A stretch of 64,000 nucleotides of DNA from Methanobrevibacter sp. (lineage in GTDB: Archaea; Methanobacteriota; Methanobacteria; Methanobacteriales; Methanobacteriaceae). The DNA lies in NCBI RefSeq assembly GCF_030539665.1, contig NZ_JAUNXR010000002.1, forward strand, positions 124,001 to 188,000, given 5' to 3'. The number at the start of each line of letters is the position of its first letter. Position 1 is the stretch's first letter. Below, in pieces: positions 56,403 through 64,000 of the stretch. The translations under genes and the position numbers were made by a program. The notes under the pieces are model-generated. The model saw only the letters and a list, made by a program, of their open reading frames with translations. It was not told the origin of the DNA and did no database searches.

Positions 56403-56451
56403 TTACCGAAATGTTTATATTAAATAAAAAAATAATATATTAACATACTGT

Positions 56452-56560
56452 GCCGGGGTGGCTCAGCTGGTTAGAGCGCACGGCTCATAGGGTAATTAAG
56501 CAGTGCTCTGACAATTCCTGGGATACCGTGAGGCCGCGGGTTCGAATCCCGCTCCCGGCA
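56452..56560 (+). tRNA. tRNA-Met (CAT), elongator, with a 35-base intron
   Basis: Acceptor GCCGGGG pairs with TCCCGGC, D arm GCTC...GAGC, anticodon stem CACGG/CCGTG, T arm GCGGG-TTCGAAT-CCCGC, discriminator A. The anticodon CAT lies at 56486-56488. An intron of 35 bases (56490-56524) sits after position 37, the usual archaeal site, cut by the splicing endonuclease at a bulge-helix-bulge. The acceptor begins G1-C72 and the anticodon stem lacks three consecutive G-C pairs, so it is the elongator and not the initiator. CCA is not encoded. Confidence 0.95.
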
Positions 56561-56692
56561 TCCTTAAATCCCAGGAAAACTTTTTATAAACTTTTTTTAC
56601 AGAAATTTTACTTTAAACTTTTTTTATAGTATGGTTAATAACAGTGTTATAATCAGAAAAATTAAATTATCAAAATCAATATAATAAAAACC

Positions 56693-57448
56693 ATGCCAAC
56701 CAGATTTATAGGAGACGGATACTGGGAAATAGTAACACGTCAAATGAGTATTGTAACAAAAAGCGAACAGACCAGATTCAAAGATGCCGAAATATCCGTA
56801 ATCGGATGTGGAGGAATTGGCGGAGACGCTATAAGCATGCTTGCACGTATGGGAGTAGGAAAATTAAATTTAGTCGATGAGGACAGGTTTGATTTATCAA
56901 ATTTAAACAGGCAAGCATTATCAGACCTAACAAAAATTGGCATTTCCAAAAGCGAAGTAGCAAAAGAAACCGTCCGACTAATAAACCCATATACCGAAGT
57001 TACAGCATTTAACGAAAGACTGGATGAGGACAATATCGAAATGATAATTTCAAATTCGGATATTGTAATAGATGCCGTTGACAATCTGATTACAAGAATT
57101 ATAGTATCCAGATATGCGAAAGAAAATGATATCCCATTTGTTCACGGTGCAATTCACGGCACAATGGGGCAACTTACTGTCTTTAAACCAGAAAATGACG
57201 TCAGCTATGAATCAATGTTCGGATTGCCTTCATACGGAAAAGAACTGACCCCAGAAGTAATTGATGAAGTTTTACAATTGACCAGTGGTGTTCCACCTGT
57301 AATTGGACCTAATCCCAATATAATCGGATGTTTGGAGGCTATGGAAGCCTTTAAAATAATCACAGGAATAGGAGAGGTTTTAGAAGCCCCACAATTGTTG
57401 ACCTATGATCTTTTAAATTTCAATAGTTTTAACGTTGAAACATTGTAA
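56693..57448 (+). CDS. ThiF/MoeB-like E1 adenylyltransferase-family protein
   Basis: A 251-residue Rossmann-fold protein. SVIGCGGIGGDAISMLARMG at 36-55 is the ATP site, LVDEDRFDLSNLNRQALSD gives the Asp and the Arg finger, and DIVIDAVDN follows. Such E1 enzymes adenylate the C-terminus of ubiquitin-like sulfur carriers (ThiS, MoaD, SAMP). It has no CxxC zinc pairs and no clear catalytic Cys, unlike MoeB or UbaA. The start is without Shine-Dalgarno; YWEIVTRQMS matches the RYxRQ opening of the family, supporting the long form. Confidence 0.85.
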   Translation: MPTRFIGDGYWEIVTRQMSIVTKSEQTRFKDAEISVIGCGGIGGDAISMLARMGVGKLNLVDEDRFDLSNLNRQALSDLTKIGISKSEVAKETVRLINPYTEVTAFNERLDEDNIEMIISNSDIVIDAVDNLITRIIVSRYAKENDIPFVHGAIHGTMGQLTVFKPENDVSYESMFGLPSYGKELTPEVIDEVLQLTSGVPPVIGPNPNIIGCLEAMEAFKIITGIGEVLEAPQLLTYDLLNFNSFNVETL

Positions 57449-57461
57449 TTTAAAAAAATTA

Positions 57462-57500
57462 GCAAATCTGCGAAAATGGATTTGCCTTGCTTTTTTCTTT
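57462..57500 (+). terminator. Terminator after the ThiF-like gene
   Basis: GCAAATC (57462-57468) and GATTTGC (57479-57485) form a 7-pair hairpin, followed by CTTGCTTTTTTCTTT. Confidence 0.6.
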
Positions 57501-57630
57501 AAATATGATGAACATGAATAATTAATTTTAATAAAAATAGCCACTTTTTTTAAAAAATATAAAAAATTATGTTCAAATCAACAATATTTTCTATTTTTTA
57601 TAATATTTAATCTAAAATTTTTTTCAAAAT

Positions 57631-57682
57631 GTTTATATAATATGAGGTGGAAATATATTTCCAGTGTTGGAAAAACATTTCC
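57631..57682 (+). promoter_or_regulatory. glnA promoter with two NrpR operators
   Basis: TATA box TTTATATAAT at 57632-57641. Two copies of the NrpR operator GGAA-N6-TTCC follow: GGAAATATATTTCC at 57649-57662 and GGAAAAACATTTCC at 57669-57682, with centres 20 bases apart (about two helical turns). They cover the expected transcription start, so bound NrpR would block transcription under nitrogen sufficiency. Tandem operators are known for the Methanococcus glnA promoter. Confidence 0.85.
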
Positions 57683-57725
57683 GACTATTAGACTCACATC
57701 TCAATTAATCAAGGAGTATGATTTG

Positions 57726-59081
57726 ATGAGCGAAATTAATGAAGAATTAATGGAAAATGTAATTAAACAAATGAAAGAGGACAATATTAAATTCATAAGA
57801 TTACAATTCGTTGACATTAACGGAACTGTAAAAAATATTGTTATCCCATTTAAAGAAGATGAAATGGAAGATTTATTCACAGAAGGTATGTTATTTGACG
57901 GATCCTCCATTGCAGGATTTGTAAACATTAACGAAAGTGACCTTGTTTTAAAACCAGATATAAACACTTATTCCAGATTATCCTGGAGACCTGAAGAGTC
58001 TGCTGTATGTAGATTCATTTGTGACGTATGGACCCCAGAAGGAAAACCATTTGCAGGAGACCCAAGAGGAATCTTGAAAAAATCATTAGCAAAAATAGCT
58101 AAACTCGGATTAAGCTATAACATCGGACCAGAACCAGAATTCTTTATTGTTGACATTGACGATGAAGGATATCCAATGCCATACGATAAAGCAGGATACT
58201 TCGATGTAGAACCATTAGACATGGGACCAGATTTCAGAAGAGAATTAACCTTAAACTTAGAAGAACTTGACTTTGAAGTAGAAGCTTCTCACCACGAAGT
58301 AGCTCCAGGTCAAAACGAAATCGCATTCAAATTTAAAGATGCATTGAAAACTGCAGATGCAGTAATTACTTTCAAACAAGCAATCAAAGCTATCGTAGAC
58401 AATATGGCTACCTTTGACCAAATGGACTACAAAGTTACATTTATGCCAAAACCATTCTTCGGAGTAAATGGAAGTGGAATGCACTGTCACCAATCCGTAT
58501 TTAAAGGTGACAAAAACTTATTCTCCGACCCAGACAGTGAAACCGGATTATCCAAAGATGCAATGCACTTTATGGGAGGATTACTTGAACACGCCCCTGC
58601 ATTAACTGCAATCACTAACCCAATCGTAAACTCATACAAACGTTTAGTACCAGGTTATGAAGCTCCAGTATACAGAGCATACGGTCTTAAAAACAGATCT
58701 GCATTAATCAGAGTTCCTGCAGCACGTGGAAAAGCAACCCGTATCGAATACAGATCACCTGACCCAGCATGTAACCCATACTTAGCATTCGCTGTAATGT
58801 TAGAAGCTGGTATCGACGGTATCCAAAATAAAATCGACCCAGGTGAACCAACCGAAATCAACATTTACGAGTTAACTGAAGAAGAAAGAGAAGCTCGTGG
58901 AATCAAGGTTTTACCATCCAGTTTATGGGAAGCATACCACGCACTTGAAGAAGACCCATACATACTCAACACTCTTGGTGAACACATCAGTGAAAAATTC
59001 TTAGAATTGAAATACCAAGAATGGGACGAATACCGTGTACAAGTATTCGGATACGAACAAAGAAAATACTTAGATATCTAA
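57726..59081 (+). CDS. glnA: Glutamine synthetase, type I
   Basis: A 451-residue ammonia-assimilating enzyme. [16 protein letters not shown] near 60, PEPEFFIVD near 137, the conserved [10 protein letters not shown] near 245 and [18 protein letters not shown] near 320 form the bifunnel active site. In-frame sequence upstream lies inside the operators; the start at 57726 has AAGGAG 9 bases before it and the usual opening. No adenylylation-type Tyr region is recognisable, consistent with archaeal control by 2-oxoglutarate and PII-like proteins. nrpR follows by 48 bases. Confidence 0.97.
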   Translation: MSEINEELMENVIKQMKEDNIKFIRLQFVDINGTVKNIVIPFKEDEMEDLFTEGMLFDGSSIAGFVNINESDLVLKPDINTYSRLSWRPEESAVCRFICDVWTPEGKPFAGDPRGILKKSLAKIAKLGLSYNIGPEPEFFIVDIDDEGYPMPYDKAGYFDVEPLDMGPDFRRELTLNLEELDFEVEASHHEVAPGQNEIAFKFKDALKTADAVITFKQAIKAIVDNMATFDQMDYKVTFMPKPFFGVNGSGMHCHQSVFKGDKNLFSDPDSETGLSKDAMHFMGGLLEHAPALTAITNPIVNSYKRLVPGYEAPVYRAYGLKNRSALIRVPAARGKATRIEYRSPDPACNPYLAFAVMLEAGIDGIQNKIDPGEPTEINIYELTEEEREARGIKVLPSSLWEAYHALEEDPYILNTLGEHISEKFLELKYQEWDEYRVQVFGYEQRKYLDI

Positions 59082-59129
59082 GTATTTTAACTTTTTATTT
59101 TTTTTACTTCTTTTCATAGGAGTTTTTTC

Positions 59130-60806
59130 ATGACAGAATCAGAACATAGAATGATTGAAATATTGAGGATATTAAATAAACAAAAAAAACCTACCGGATC
59201 CAAATTAATAGCTACCGAATTAAAGAATAAGGGATTTAATCTTGGAGAACGTGCAGTAAGATACCATATGCAAATTCTCGATGAAAAAGGCTATACGGAA
59301 AAGATGGGTTACTCCGGCAGACAGATTACTGATTTAGGTCGTGAAAAACTCGAAAAAGGATTAATCTACGATCAAGTAGATTCCATCTATTCAAAATTCC
59401 AGGATATGATATATCTAACCGATTTTGATTATAGAACACAAAAAGGAAATGTTGTTGTAAACACATCAACTGTTTATGATGAGGAAACTCTCAATCTAGT
59501 AAAAGAAACATTCGATAGTGGCCTTTGTGTAAGTCCTTATGTTAAGTTCCAGAAAGTTGATGATGACAAATACAACGTTAAAACCATCTGCGGAACAACA
59601 ATCGATGGAATTTTTCTAAACGAAGGAATATTGTCCCATCCATTATATGGAGGACTTCTGAAGATTGAAGATTATAAACCTACAAAATTTGTAGAGCTTA
59701 TTTCATACAAAAAAACATCAATACCGCCATTAGATGCATTTATAGTCAAAGAAATGACTTCAGTTTCAGATGTAATAGAAACTGGAGAAGGAGTGATTCC
59801 TGCCAACTTTAGAATAGTGCCTAGCATTTTACGGGAAAAGGTGGAAAATATCGTAAATGAACTGGAAAAAATAGGCATTGGTGGAGTACTGGATATCGGT
59901 TATGAAGGAGAAAGCACATTAGGAATTCCAGTTAGTGAAGGAATGATAGGAATAGGAATTATTGGAGGAGTAACTCCATTCTGTGTAGCTCAAGAACAGA
60001 ATCGCAATATCGACATTAAAATAGCTGAAGAGATAGAAAACTTCAGCAACCTTAAAAGTCTTGGAAAAATCGACGAATTCATTTTAAAACCGTCAGACAA
60101 AAATCATTATAAGGAAACACCATTTTTACTTTCAAAAATGTTGAACCTGATAGAACAGGTGGATTTTGATATAAATACCAAAAAAGGAAATATTCTGGCC
60201 AACATTTCATATTTGGATAAAGATCATTTTGATAAGGTAATGACAATAATGGAAGACAGCTATAATCAGAACCCAGAATATATGAATCCTTTCTATAAAA
60301 TCATCGACCATCCCTATGATGAGGACAGGTTTGGAATTGGAACCATCTGCAGCCTGACAACCGACGGCATTCTTATAAAGAATGGAATCATGATAACCCC
60401 GAAATATGGAGGGTTGTTGGAACTTTCGGAACCTCCATTATTCATTGACCTGATTTCATACAACGGTTCTTCAATAGATCCACATAAAGTGTTCATAGCT
60501 AAAGGAATGACAAATATCAACAGAATAGGAACAAAAAGAATTATGGCATCCATCAAGGAAATCCCATATGTTTCCAGAGACCATGCCGTTGAAACATTGG
60601 AGACATTAAAGTCAATCGGTCTTTCAATATACAAGATAGGAAAACCAAGAGAGCTGATTTACAATGCAAAAGTAGACAATTATAATTTCGGTATTGTAAT
60701 TGGAAGTGGCCTTAATCAGATTGCTGCCATAAAAGAAGAGAATATTGACATCAATGTTAAGGCTATGGAAAAGCTAATTCCATTTGAGGAAATGGATAGA
60801 ATATAA
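59130..60806 (+). CDS. nrpR: NrpR, nitrogen-responsive repressor
   Basis: A 558-residue repressor. Residues 1-70 form a winged helix (GSKLIATELKNKGFNLGERAVRYHMQIL). Two NRD (DUF128) domains follow, about 85-310 and 325-550, each with DGIFLNEG/DGILIKNG, GGLL and FVELISY/FIDLISY patterns. NrpR binds GGAA-N6-TTCC when nitrogen is plentiful and releases it on binding 2-oxoglutarate. Two such operators lie before glnA, 48 bases upstream of this gene, without an evident terminator between. Readthrough from glnA would thus make the regulator respond to its own activity. It has a GGAG 11 bases before the ATG. Confidence 0.95.
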   Translation: MTESEHRMIEILRILNKQKKPTGSKLIATELKNKGFNLGERAVRYHMQILDEKGYTEKMGYSGRQITDLGREKLEKGLIYDQVDSIYSKFQDMIYLTDFDYRTQKGNVVVNTSTVYDEETLNLVKETFDSGLCVSPYVKFQKVDDDKYNVKTICGTTIDGIFLNEGILSHPLYGGLLKIEDYKPTKFVELISYKKTSIPPLDAFIVKEMTSVSDVIETGEGVIPANFRIVPSILREKVENIVNELEKIGIGGVLDIGYEGESTLGIPVSEGMIGIGIIGGVTPFCVAQEQNRNIDIKIAEEIENFSNLKSLGKIDEFILKPSDKNHYKETPFLLSKMLNLIEQVDFDINTKKGNILANISYLDKDHFDKVMTIMEDSYNQNPEYMNPFYKIIDHPYDEDRFGIGTICSLTTDGILIKNGIMITPKYGGLLELSEPPLFIDLISYNGSSIDPHKVFIAKGMTNINRIGTKRIMASIKEIPYVSRDHAVETLETLKSIGLSIYKIGKPRELIYNAKVDNYNFGIVIGSGLNQIAAIKEENIDINVKAMEKLIPFEEMDRI

Positions 60807-60826
60807 TTAAAAATAAAAAATAATTA

Positions 60827-60863
60827 TAGCTACATTTAAAATAATAGTAGCTACTCTTTTTTT
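60827..60863 (+). terminator. Terminator after nrpR
   Basis: TAGCTAC (60827-60833) and GTAGCTA (60847-60853) pair, followed by CTCTTTTTTTC. Confidence 0.65.
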
Positions 60864-60866
60864 CAC

Positions 60867-61163
60867 TTATTTATCAACTACTGATACATATAACTCTTCA
60901 CCATTTCTATGATAAATAGTATATTCAATTAAATCATCCGCAATTTCATACACATCTATCTCAATAGTTGGATTAATTGAATCTGCATCAAGACTTACTA
61001 AAATTTTAAACCCAGGTTCTCCGAAGTACTTGGAAAAATCAATGTTTAAAACCTCACCCTCAGCAAAAACCCTATTGTATGCAATTTCAAGAGTGTCATG
61101 TATCTCAAGATTTTCTTTTAAAAAATCTACCGCTTCTTCTACAGATAGTTCAAATTTTTCCAT
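60867..61163 (-). CDS. Small conserved protein, paralogue of the gene at 62854
   Basis: A 98-residue protein with EEAVDFLKENLEIHDTLEI, then AYNRVFAEGEVLNI and a final IADDLIEYTIYHRNG. It aligns along its length with the 96-residue protein encoded 1.7 kb away: the pattern EA..(F/Y)(L/I)..N..I.D.LE..YNR.FA.GEVLNI is shared. The GTG three codons upstream is part of the ribosome site GGGGTGATAG, so the ATG at 61163 is used. Function unknown; a small alpha/beta fold is likely. Confidence 0.65.
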   Translation of the reverse strand: MEKFELSVEEAVDFLKENLEIHDTLEIAYNRVFAEGEVLNIDFSKYFGEPGFKILVSLDADSINPTIEIDVYEIADDLIEYTIYHRNGEELYVSVVDK

Positions 61164-61419
61164 ATCTATCACCCCATTATTTTTAATTAATAATTAAGTT
61201 ATTTATTATAAATACTTTTACATGAAACGATATTTAAATCATCACCATCCAATAAATTTATAAAGGAAAACGGATTTCAATGACTATCATAGGATAGGAA
61301 TGATTATAAAACGATTATAGTCCGTTTAAAAGTTGACAGTTGACATATGTCCTAATCAGCACCGAAAAATAAGTGAAATTGTTGGAGCAAAATGATTTTA
61401 ATTAAAAAATCAAATATTA
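61164..61419 (+). promoter_or_regulatory. Leader region of the MFS gene with dyads
   Basis: AATTTATAAAGG at 61253-61264 is a plausible TATA box, giving a leader of about 130 bases. It contains AAACGGA (61268-61274) and TCCGTTT (61321-61327), able to pair over 46 bases, and between them ATCATAGGATAGGAATGAT, a dyad. The direct repeat GATTATA occurs twice. Repressor sites or a structured leader are possible. No known riboswitch is recognised. Confidence 0.4.
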
Positions 61420-61439
61420 ATGAATATGAAAAAGTTTGA
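61392..61439 (+). CDS. Short upstream ORF overlapping the MFS start
   Basis: Fifteen codons encoding MILIKKSNINEYEKV, with TTGGAG correctly spaced before its ATG. It overlaps the start of the MFS gene by 20 bases in another frame. The MFS gene itself has no Shine-Dalgarno, so its translation may rely on this ORF. Confidence 0.4.
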   Translation: MILIKKSNINEYEKV

Positions 61440-62802
61440 CCGATCGGATTATGTTATACTGCTTGCTTCAATAGCTGCATTTATTGTAGCATTCATATCA
61501 ACAGCACCTACCGTGGCATTGCCGGAAATAGCTAAAGAATTCGGATTGACAAATCTGGAGCAAAACTGGGTAATGAATTTGTTTTTGTTTACGGTAGCTG
61601 TGCTTACAGTACCTTTTGGTAAGATATCCGGAAAAATAGGAATCAGAAATTCATTCATAATAGGAATGGTTCTGTTTTTAATCGGAGCCATTCTTACTGC
61701 ATTTTCATTTGATATGGCATCATTGTTAATATTTAGGGCATTTCAGGGAGTTGGAGCTGCATTTGCTTATGATGTTATGACAACAATCATAGTGCTTGAC
61801 GTTGATGAGCATAAGCGAGGAAGTGCATTGGGAATATTGATATCCTGCGTATTCATAGGCCTCGCATTAGCTCCTGTTCTTGGAGGAATCCTAACCTACA
61901 ATCTGGGATGGAGAGGAATATTCTACTTCCCAATACCGTTCTGCCTAATAGTAATATGGCTATTGTTCAGTAAAGTTGAAAAACAATGGGAGCTTTATAA
62001 GGATGAAAGATTGGACAAGTTGGGATGCATTCTTTATGGGTTTGGAATATTGCTCACAATATACGGGTTTACAATAATTAACTCAATAATCGGATTTGTA
62101 GTTACTGCAATTGGTTTGGTTCTTTTGCTCTCATTTATCATATGGGAACTTAAAGTAAAAAATCCGGTATTCAAAATAAGATTATTTAAAAACAAAGTCT
62201 TTCTATCAGCAAATAGCGCTTCATTCATAAGCTATATAGCTACATTCATTGTGAATTATCTGTTGAACTACCATTTCCAGTACATATTGAACCTCAATCC
62301 ACAAACTGCAGGTTTAATATTGATTGTGAATCCTTTAACAATGGCTATCATAGCACCAATATCCGGAAGGTTATCCGACAAGGTCAATGCTCAAAAATTA
62401 GCTGCTTCAGGTATGGCAATAGTGACTCTCGGATTGATAATGCTGATCTTTTTGGATCAAGCCACACCACTTTGGGTCATTGTAGTTGCCATGATGTTTG
62501 AAGGTATCGGATTTGGAATATTCACATCCCCGATTACGAATATTGTGATGAGTGCTGTTCCTCCAGAAGACAGCCCATTTGCATCAGTGGCTGTAACATT
62601 TATGAGAGTGGTTGGACAAAGCACTAGCTTAGCTATGCTCACAATTATTTTTACAGTGATAATGGGAGATGTTATAATAAGCACATCTAACTTTAAAAAT
62701 CTGATAGTAAGTTCACAAACAACATTTATTATATCAACTATTCTATGTGTAATAGCTACTTTTGCATGTTTAGTTGGAATAAAAGTAAAACCCAAAAATT
62801 AG
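61420..62802 (+). CDS. MFS exporter, DHA2 (14-span) type
   Basis: A 460-residue membrane protein with about 14 hydrophobic segments. The early ALPEIAKEFGLTNLEQNWV and GKISGKIGIRN (motif A) and the LIFRAFQGVGAAFAYDVM segment resemble EmrB/QacA-type multidrug exporters. LGWRGIFYFPIPF is the conserved loop after span 6. Substrate is unknown. The ATG at 61420 and another two codons later are both possible. It is flanked by two paralogous small genes on the opposite strand. Confidence 0.88.
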   Translation: MNMKKFDRSDYVILLASIAAFIVAFISTAPTVALPEIAKEFGLTNLEQNWVMNLFLFTVAVLTVPFGKISGKIGIRNSFIIGMVLFLIGAILTAFSFDMASLLIFRAFQGVGAAFAYDVMTTIIVLDVDEHKRGSALGILISCVFIGLALAPVLGGILTYNLGWRGIFYFPIPFCLIVIWLLFSKVEKQWELYKDERLDKLGCILYGFGILLTIYGFTIINSIIGFVVTAIGLVLLLSFIIWELKVKNPVFKIRLFKNKVFLSANSASFISYIATFIVNYLLNYHFQYILNLNPQTAGLILIVNPLTMAIIAPISGRLSDKVNAQKLAASGMAIVTLGLIMLIFLDQATPLWVIVVAMMFEGIGFGIFTSPITNIVMSAVPPEDSPFASVAVTFMRVVGQSTSLAMLTIIFTVIMGDVIISTSNFKNLIVSSQTTFIISTILCVIATFACLVGIKVKPKN

Positions 62803-62840
62803 TTATTGATGATTTTCAATAACTTAAATTTTATTAAAAA
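62802..62840 (+). terminator. Hairpin after the MFS gene
   Basis: GTTATTGA (62802-62809) pairs with TCAATAAC (62816-62823), followed by TTAAATTTTATT. The T-tract is weak. Confidence 0.45.
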
Positions 62841-62853
62841 AAAAGTAAATGAA

Positions 62854-63144
62854 TTATTCGATTTCGATAACTCTTTCTCCATCATCATTTATATGACGGA
62901 ATTCAATTAAATCATCTTTAATTTCGTTAAAATCAATTTCAACAGTCTGGTTTAAGATTTCACCATTTAATTGTAAGCTAACCCTAAGACCTTCTCCAGT
63001 CTGTTCGTCTTCTTCAATAATATTTAAAACTTCACCAGGAGCAAAAATCCTATTGTAAGAAAGTTCTAAAATATCCCTAATTTGAACATTGTTCCTAATA
63101 TACTCAATTGCTTCATCCACAGGCATTCTAATTTCTTCAACCAT
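62854..63144 (-). CDS. Small conserved protein, paralogue of the gene at 60867
   Basis: A 96-residue protein beginning MVEEIRMPVDEAIEYIRNN, with LSYNRIFAPGEVLNI and a closing IKDDLIEFRHINDDGERV. GGTGG lies 6 bases before the ATG; the ORF is open for 29 codons more upstream but that part lacks similarity. It follows fwdC by 34 bases on the same strand, so it may be co-transcribed. Function unknown. Confidence 0.65.
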   Translation of the reverse strand: MVEEIRMPVDEAIEYIRNNVQIRDILELSYNRIFAPGEVLNIIEEDEQTGEGLRVSLQLNGEILNQTVEIDFNEIKDDLIEFRHINDDGERVIEIE

Positions 63145-63178
63145 TGAAACCACCAAAAAAGAAAAAGAATAAAAGGAA

Positions 63179-64000
63179 TTATAAATTCCTGTATTCTCTA
63201 ATTGAAGTATATTCGTCGTCGATTTCTCCATATTCAGACATTTTTTCTCTGTTAGCTTCAGCGTCTAAGTATAAAGAACCTTTACCGTTAAGACCAATGT
63301 CCCCAGTATATTTGATGTATTTTCCTTTGAAGGTTTCTCCATCTACTTCAGGATCTTCTACGATACCGTTGTAAATGAAACCTTCGAGTAATCTACCTAA
63401 TTTACCGTGGATAACGATAGTACCGTTTTTCATTTGTCCACCAGGCCAACGGTTTACGTTACCATCAATTTCGATAATACCTTTGGTCATGTGAATACCA
63501 GCTAAAATATCACAGTCACCTTTGACACGGATTTTACCACCAGTTAAACATTCACCACATTGTTTACCAGCATTACCGTAAACGATGATTTCTCCACCAG
63601 TCATACCTCTCCATTCACCAATGTAAGAAGCACCAGTGAATTCTTTGGTATTTCCAGTAATTTCAAGAGTACCACCAGACATTTCTCTTCCAGCGTGAGC
63701 AGCTGCATTTCCGTATACTTTAATGTGTCCTCCGGACATTTCAGCACCCACGTGAAGGTCTACGCTACCATTACATACAATGTCACCATCAGACATTTTA
63801 CAACCGATGTATTTAACTCTGTTTAAATCTCCGTTGAGAACCATTTTTACATCGCCAGCGCCAGCAGCTTCTCCTTCAACAGTAATGTCAAAGTAATCTG
63901 TAATTGGGAATCTGGAATTTCCAACAGGAACTTCATATTTTGCAAAATCTTCTTCAGTCCAGGTGTAAATTTCATCTGGAATTAACTCATCAAATTCTAA
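63179..64000 (-). CDS. fwdC: Formylmethanofuran dehydrogenase subunit C (5' partial)
   Basis: The frame is open to the right edge, giving 273 residues or more; the family is about 270, so almost all is present. Visible from the edge: [19 protein letters not shown], then a parallel beta-helix made of repeated G-x(4-6)-GG-x-I-x-V-x-G turns, with [15 protein letters not shown] as the signature and [11 protein letters not shown] near the end. FwdC is a subunit of the tungsten or molybdenum enzyme that reduces CO2 on methanofuran, the first step of methanogenesis. GltB-type proteins share the fold but not the WRGM signature. Downstream no fwdB follows in the next 300 bases. Confidence 0.9.
   Translation of the reverse strand, partial: LEFDELIPDEIYTWTEEDFAKYEVPVGNSRFPITDYFDITVEGEAAGAGDVKMVLNGDLNRVKYIGCKMSDGDIVCNGSVDLHVGAEMSGGHIKVYGNAAAHAGREMSGGTLEITGNTKEFTGASYIGEWRGMTGGEIIVYGNAGKQCGECLTGGKIRVKGDCDILAGIHMTKGIIEIDGNVNRWPGGQMKNGTIVIHGKLGRLLEGFIYNGIVEDPEVDGETFKGKYIKYTGDIGLNGKGSLYLDAEANREKMSEYGEIDDEYTSIREYRNL

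Noticed and set aside
56452-56560. Initiator tRNA-Met
   Set aside because: The acceptor begins G1-C72 and the anticodon stem lacks the three consecutive G-C pairs of initiators.
57642-57725. 28-residue N-terminal extension of glutamine synthetase
   Set aside because: This stretch is the operator region and overlaps the expected transcription start; a proper ribosome site precedes the ATG at 57726.

Overview
The window is AT-rich archaeal chromosome from a methanogen of the order Methanobacteriales, most probably Methanobrevibacter. The evidence is formylmethanofuran dehydrogenase subunit C (window end), a DUF98 chorismate lyase of the methanopterin type, AksA/AksD of coenzyme B synthesis, archaeal TBP, FEN1, prefoldin alpha, eIF6, ribosomal proteins LX, L31e, L39e and S19e, NrpR, an AglB oligosaccharyltransferase, a DUF4013 membrane protein, and a large secreted adhesin-like protein. 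Several genes start with TTG behind a good Shine-Dalgarno sequence.

Region 1 (1-12.3 kb) is a defence island. It holds the 3' part of a STAND-like protein, a DpnII-type restriction-modification pair, an McrB/McrC-like pair, a C5-cytosine methyltransferase with a divergent Sau3AI-type endonuclease, and three tandem DUF4145-like paralogues. Two of these systems are of families that recognise GATC. Region 2 (12.4-18.7 kb) has a CapA-family gene broken by one in-frame TGA, two paralogous NSS sodium symporters, FtsY with an unusual repeated N-terminus, and a zinc-ribbon membrane protein.

Region 3 (18.7-26.6 kb) is the archaeal translation cluster, read leftwards: RNase P component 4, YhbY, S19e, PDCD5, PP-loop ATPase, L39e, L31e, eIF6, LX and prefoldin alpha, and then FtsY. 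It is interrupted between prefoldin and ftsY by a degenerate HsdR-like helicase and a structured intergenic region. Upstream lie an AK6-type kinase and a DRG GTPase. Region 4 (26.7-36.6 kb) carries AglB, a 1558-residue papain-domain adhesin and topoisomerase I.

Region 5 (37-48.1 kb) mixes accessory and core genes: a HEPN/MNT toxin-antitoxin pair, phosphoserine phosphatase fused to a long coiled coil, TBP, a CYTH protein, tiny ORFs, and a pair of related zinc-ribbon/coiled-coil proteins. One of that pair carries a UvrD/helicase IV-type motor and topoisomerase-like zinc fingers. I regard this pair as the best candidate for an undescribed system. Region 6 (48.2-53.7 kb) is aksA-aksD-chorismate lyase-fen1, a C_GCAxxG_C_C protein and a DUF2119 protein.

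Region 7 (53.8-64 kb) has MarR, AhcY, a DUF4013 protein, an intron-containing elongator tRNA-Met and a ThiF-like E1. Then come glnA with two perfect NrpR operators and nrpR itself just downstream, two small paralogues flanking an MFS exporter with a short upstream ORF, and fwdC running off the right edge. No rRNA, CRISPR array, insertion sequence or integrase was seen.
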